A stretch of DNA of 25,265 nt from Coxiellaceae bacterium. GTDB taxonomy: Bacteria > Pseudomonadota > Gammaproteobacteria > Coxiellales > Coxiellaceae. Below the pieces are notes generated by a model. That model worked only from the letters and a program-made list of their open reading frames with translations. It had not been told where the DNA came from and made no database searches. Positions 23,174 through 25,265 of the stretch are shown here, piece after piece (the first letter of the stretch is position 1; each line of letters begins with the position of its first letter). The DNA is taken from contig JABABC010000159.1 in assembly GCA_014238445.1 (NCBI GenBank), positions 1-25,265 on the forward strand. The letters run 5' to 3'. Position numbers and translations under genes: made by a program.

Positions 23174-24019
23174 TCAACGCATTAGCGCTCTTGTTTTTAT
23201 TGATTTTTTGTTTTTATTGATAGTATTAGTATCGGGTATTATCAGGTCATCTTTATTGACGATGTTGCCATCCCGGGTGACTTCAAGGAGCTGTAATTCG
23301 TCTTCTTTGTTCACGATAATGAAGTAGTATTTTTTTGCATCAATATCAAGTAAGGCAGTGGTTCGTTTTTGATTATAGAGTGATTTGAAATGTGAGGGTC
23401 GAAGACGCAATGGGCGTGCTTGACGAATTTTACTGTTTTTGCCCGACTGCTCTATTTTCTCGATGTACTGAGGGTCACTATCATAGATGGATAATTTGAT
23501 GGTGCATCTGGGGCGTACGGTATTGACTTTAGTGATGTGCCTCTCAGTGGGTATGAGTGAGAGCGTGTTGTCAGCATGTAAGTAAAAGAGGTAAGCCTTG
23601 TTGGTTTTTTTGTCGATAAGCGTGGTGGATGCTCGATTATTATATTCTGATGTTGTCGATGATGGTGCTAATACGGCCATACGGTAACGTTTAATGCGGG
23701 TGTTTTTAAATGGGCGATCCATGTCAGCTTCGTAGTAGGGATTGAGTGGAAAACGGCATTTTCTGAAGAGTTTGCCTGAGCTGGCAGCCTTTGATGCGAT
23801 GCTAGAGAGTGTTTCTGGCGTCATGCCAGATAACCCTTCTTGTGCTGTGCCAGATAACCCTTCTTGTGCTGTGCCAGATAACGCTTCTTGTGCTGTGCCA
23901 GATAACCCTTCTTGTACTGTGCCAGATAGCTTTGCTGATGAGGCCATCATGTTAGCGTGACAAAACAGTAATGTCAGTATTAGCAGTACTGTGGTGGGTT
24001 TGACATGACAGTGTTGCAT
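23174..24019 (-). CDS. Exported repeat protein of unknown function
   Basis: I do not recognise this 281-residue protein. A signal peptide is visible: His/Lys start, hydrophobic core TVLLILTLLFC (10-20) and a likely cleavage after MMASSA near residue 29; the Cys at 20 lacks a proper lipobox. Residues 31-62 are four 8-residue repeats (LSGTAQEG type), followed by a degenerate fifth. The rest is Lys/Arg-rich and beta-like, and contains two similar modules at about 111-166 and 202-255 (STTLIDKKTNKAYLFYL against TALLDIDAKKYYFIIV). It is predicted to act outside the cytoplasm, perhaps as a periplasmic or secreted factor. The gene is divergent from csrA and convergent with kdsB. The ribosome site is weak (GGGTAAAG). 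Confidence 0.8.
   Translation of the reverse strand: MQHCHVKPTTVLLILTLLFCHANMMASSAKLSGTVQEGLSGTAQEALSGTAQEGLSGTAQEGLSGMTPETLSSIASKAASSGKLFRKCRFPLNPYYEADMDRPFKNTRIKRYRMAVLAPSSTTSEYNNRASTTLIDKKTNKAYLFYLHADNTLSLIPTERHITKVNTVRPRCTIKLSIYDSDPQYIEKIEQSGKNSKIRQARPLRLRPSHFKSLYNQKRTTALLDIDAKKYYFIIVNKEDELQLLEVTRDGNIVNKDDLIIPDTNTINKNKKSIKTRALMR
23826..23929. repeat. 24-bp tandem direct repeats inside the exported protein gene
   Basis: Four complete 24-base units start at 23826, 23850, 23874 and 23898, with a partial fifth from 23922. The first two are identical; the third and fourth differ by one base each. The length is a multiple of three, so gain or loss of units keeps the frame and changes the number of 8-residue LSGTAQEG repeats. 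Confidence 0.95.
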
Positions 24020-24267
24020 AATGCTTTACCCAGTGGTTCATCCATGAAAGTCTCAGTTTAAATGATAACTTATTGTTAATACAATTTTTTTATCTTTTTT
24101 GAAGGGTGTGGGTGCCATATCATAAAACACGGGGTCTTTCATAAAATGACGTTTAAAAACAGATAATTAGTAATTTCCGGGGTGATGGCTAACATTTTCT
24201 ACTACAATGAATGCGAATAGGTAAACAATCGTGTTTACAGCTGGCCTATAAAAAAAGGGAGAAGGAA
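24020..24267. promoter_or_regulatory. Divergent regulatory region between the exported protein gene and csrA
   Basis: The 248 bases are AT-rich. For csrA, CTACAAT (24202-24208) is a plausible -10, about 60 bases before the start; a matching -35 is poor, and the C before TACAAT would fit sigma S-type recognition. ATTGT/ACAAT (24072-24085 area) forms a small palindrome followed by T7. On the minus strand several -10-like AT hexamers precede the exported protein gene, but none is clearly best. Confidence 0.3.
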
Positions 24268-24270
24268 ATG
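24257..24270 (+). promoter_or_regulatory. csrA ribosome-binding site with overlapping GGA motifs
   Basis: GGGAG (24257-24261) lies six bases before ATG 24268. It overlaps one GGA (24258-24260), and a second AAGGA (24262-24266) lies between it and the start. CsrA binds GGA-containing sites, often over Shine-Dalgarno sequences, so this arrangement would permit autorepression. Confidence 0.5.
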
Positions 24271-24468
24271 TTAATTTTAACCAGGCGCATTGGTGAGGCT
24301 GTGGTGATTGGCGATGATGTTAAATTGACGGTCTTAGGTGTGCGAGGTAATCAGGTGCGTTTAGGAATTGATGCACCGAAGGAAGTATCGGTGCACCGGG
24401 AAGAAATTTATGATCGCATTGCTCAGGAAAATAAGGATGACAACATGGGTAATCGATCTGAGGATTGA
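24268..24468 (+). CDS. csrA: Carbon storage regulator CsrA (RsmA)
   Basis: CsrA is a dimeric RNA-binding protein that blocks or promotes translation of target mRNAs. The 66-residue sequence begins MLILTRRIGEAVVIGDDV and has VSVHREEIY; the RNA-contacting positions L4, R6, R7 and R44 are all present. The C-terminal tail (QENKDDNMGNRSED) is polar and variable, as usual. The upstream extension to 24211 is not needed: ATG 24268 has GGGAG six bases upstream and matches the family N terminus. Host-associated gammaproteobacteria often carry several csrA copies, so this need not be the only one. Confidence 0.97.
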   Translation: MLILTRRIGEAVVIGDDVKLTVLGVRGNQVRLGIDAPKEVSVHREEIYDRIAQENKDDNMGNRSED

Positions 24469-24799
24469 TCGTTACTTATCCTGATTGCAGATAGGAGCTG
24501 CTGTGTTCAGTGTCAGTGGTGCAAGATGATTGACTAGCGTGAGTAGTGGTCTATTGTCTTGTAGATAAGGTGTTATTTTTTAACCACACCTTAAACCTTA
24601 AATTAACATTATGTGGTGATAATTTATGCTGCATAGACCCTTTTATCTTGATATTATCCTCTTATTGTTTTAATTTCACCCATATTAATGCCTTTAATGA
24701 ATATAAAGCTGACTCTTGATGTATTAGGAAAGTGCGCTAGTCAATGGAGTTATATTTCATCATGGTTGAGCTTAATGTTTTAGAAGAGGAGTTAGGGTG
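24469..24799. other. 331-base intergenic region after csrA
   Basis: No convincing gene is seen. GCAG/CTGC (24487-24501) forms a hairpin whose seven-base loop ATAGGAG displays GGA, the form of a CsrA site. TAAGGTGT (24566-24573) and ACACCTTA (24586-24593) form a perfect 8-bp inverted repeat with a 12-base loop and no T-run after it. TTGATA (24648-24653) with TAATTT 17 bases downstream is a weak promoter candidate for the next gene. A 31-codon frame (24688-24783) lacks a ribosome site. Confidence 0.5.
24566..24593. repeat. Perfect 8-bp inverted repeat downstream of csrA
   Basis: Arms TAAGGTGT and ACACCTTA are separated by 12 bases rich in T and A. It could be an operator, an RNA stem or a weak processing site. 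No T-tract follows, so it is not a standard terminator. AACCTTA directly after it repeats part of the right arm. Confidence 0.5.
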
Positions 24800-25265
24800 A
24801 TGCTTGATAATAATGATGATACCCATAGTATTCACGACAGTTTGATAGATGAGAATAATAACGCATTATCTTTGGCGTGGTTTTCACAGTGTTGCATGAC
24901 TATGCAGGAGTCTTTGTATTGGTATAAACAAGCAGATGACCCTGTCTTGAACAGAGAAATTGCTCTGCGCACAGCACACCTCAGTGAAGATCATAGCGAA
25001 GCGCAAAGCGCAGCGTATAAGAGCACAAGGCTTGAAAAATTAACCCCACCAAGTGGTAATGTATATGAAGGTGAGAGTGCACGCCATGGAGAACTGTCAC
25101 AAGCTCGTAGAAACAAGCGGTGGGGGTTGGCTTCTCTCTTGGTGCTAGTGGGTACTGTTGTCTTGCTAGCTGAAAAAGGCATGTTGATGCCTCACTCAGA
25201 ATCACAGGGTAATGGTCCAATTGGAAACCAAACCTGGGCACCAAGTGCTTTTCCAACATTGGAAC
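24800..25265 (+). CDS. Unrecognised single-pass membrane protein, 3' end outside window
   Basis: An open frame of 155 codons runs from ATG 24800 to the window edge without a stop. AGGAG ends about eight bases upstream, supporting the start. The N-terminal 102 residues are acidic and polar, with MQESLYWYKQADD (35-47) and no known motif; a basic cluster RRNKRW (103-108) precedes a hydrophobic segment (about 109-124, GLASLLVLVGTVVLL). Orientation should be N terminus in the cytoplasm, with the part after about 128 in the periplasm. Periplasmic residues seen so far are rich in Gly, Pro and Ser, like a linker. The minus-strand frames here are shadows. It could be a cell-envelope or secretion-related protein, but nothing decides this. 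Confidence 0.75.
   Translation, partial: MLDNNDDTHSIHDSLIDENNNALSLAWFSQCCMTMQESLYWYKQADDPVLNREIALRTAHLSEDHSEAQSAAYKSTRLEKLTPPSGNVYEGESARHGELSQARRNKRWGLASLLVLVGTVVLLAEKGMLMPHSESQGNGPIGNQTWAPSAFPTLE

Noticed and set aside
23826..23935. Regular repeats suggesting a CRISPR-like array.
   Set aside because: Units are contiguous 24-mers with no spacers and lie in frame inside a coding gene.
24072..24092. AT-rich hairpin followed by seven T, resembling a terminator.
   Set aside because: The stem is five A/T-rich pairs and no plus-strand gene ends nearby.
24688..24783. A 31-codon frame just before the membrane protein gene.
   Set aside because: No Shine-Dalgarno and no recognisable motif; it may be chance in a non-coding gap.

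Overview
This window is chromosomal DNA from a Gram-negative gammaproteobacterium. Most of it is conserved housekeeping sequence: carB-greA, valS-hinT, lptF-lptG, prfC, an FNR-type regulator, tRNA-Val-thrS-infC-rpmI-rplT-pheS-pheT-ihfA-merR-tRNA-Pro, a YcaR/Trm112-like gene with kdsB, and csrA. LptF, LptG and KdsB show that the cell makes and exports lipopolysaccharide. The DNA is moderately AT-rich by eye. The gene order and several accessory genes (a short VUT-family transporter, a C92-type permuted papain enzyme, csrA, two orphan proteins) remind me of Legionellales-like or other host-associated gammaproteobacteria. That placement is an inference and the genus is not established.

Layout. 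1-2823 (+): end of carB, greA and a sugar:H+ symporter. 2827-7988 (-): valS-hinT-glycerate kinase as a likely operon, then an orphan gene with its own candidate promoter. 8132-11895 (+): lptF/lptG (overlapping) and prfC. 11899-14346 (-): VUT transporter, permuted papain enzyme and FNR-like regulator. 14522-23131 (+): a long translation-related run from tRNA-Val through thrS, infC, the L35 and L20 genes, pheST, ihfA and a MerR gene, then tRNA-Pro, the YcaR-like gene and kdsB. 23174-24019 (-): an exported repeat protein. 24268 to the end (+): csrA, a 331-base gap and an unrecognised single-pass membrane protein cut by the window edge.

How the genes work together. The thrS-to-ihfA block is the classical translation and nucleoid operon. 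It keeps hallmarks of autoregulation: infC begins inside thrS and its only well-placed start codon is AUC, the kind of start that IF3 itself discriminates against. FNR and CsrA provide global redox and post-transcriptional control, but no target is proved here.

I found no phage, insertion sequence, CRISPR array or clear new defence system. The best candidates for new biology are the exported protein with 24-bp tandem repeats and a duplicated C-terminal module (23174-24019), the orphan protein with a Cys...Asp protease-like pattern lacking the expected His (2827-3810), the FNR homologue whose DNA-recognition Glu is Ala, the structured leader that abuts the VUT start codon, and the truncated membrane protein at the right edge. 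Short gene starts were reassigned from ribosome-binding sites and homology for valS, glycerate kinase, thrS, infC, pheS, the YcaR-like gene and csrA.
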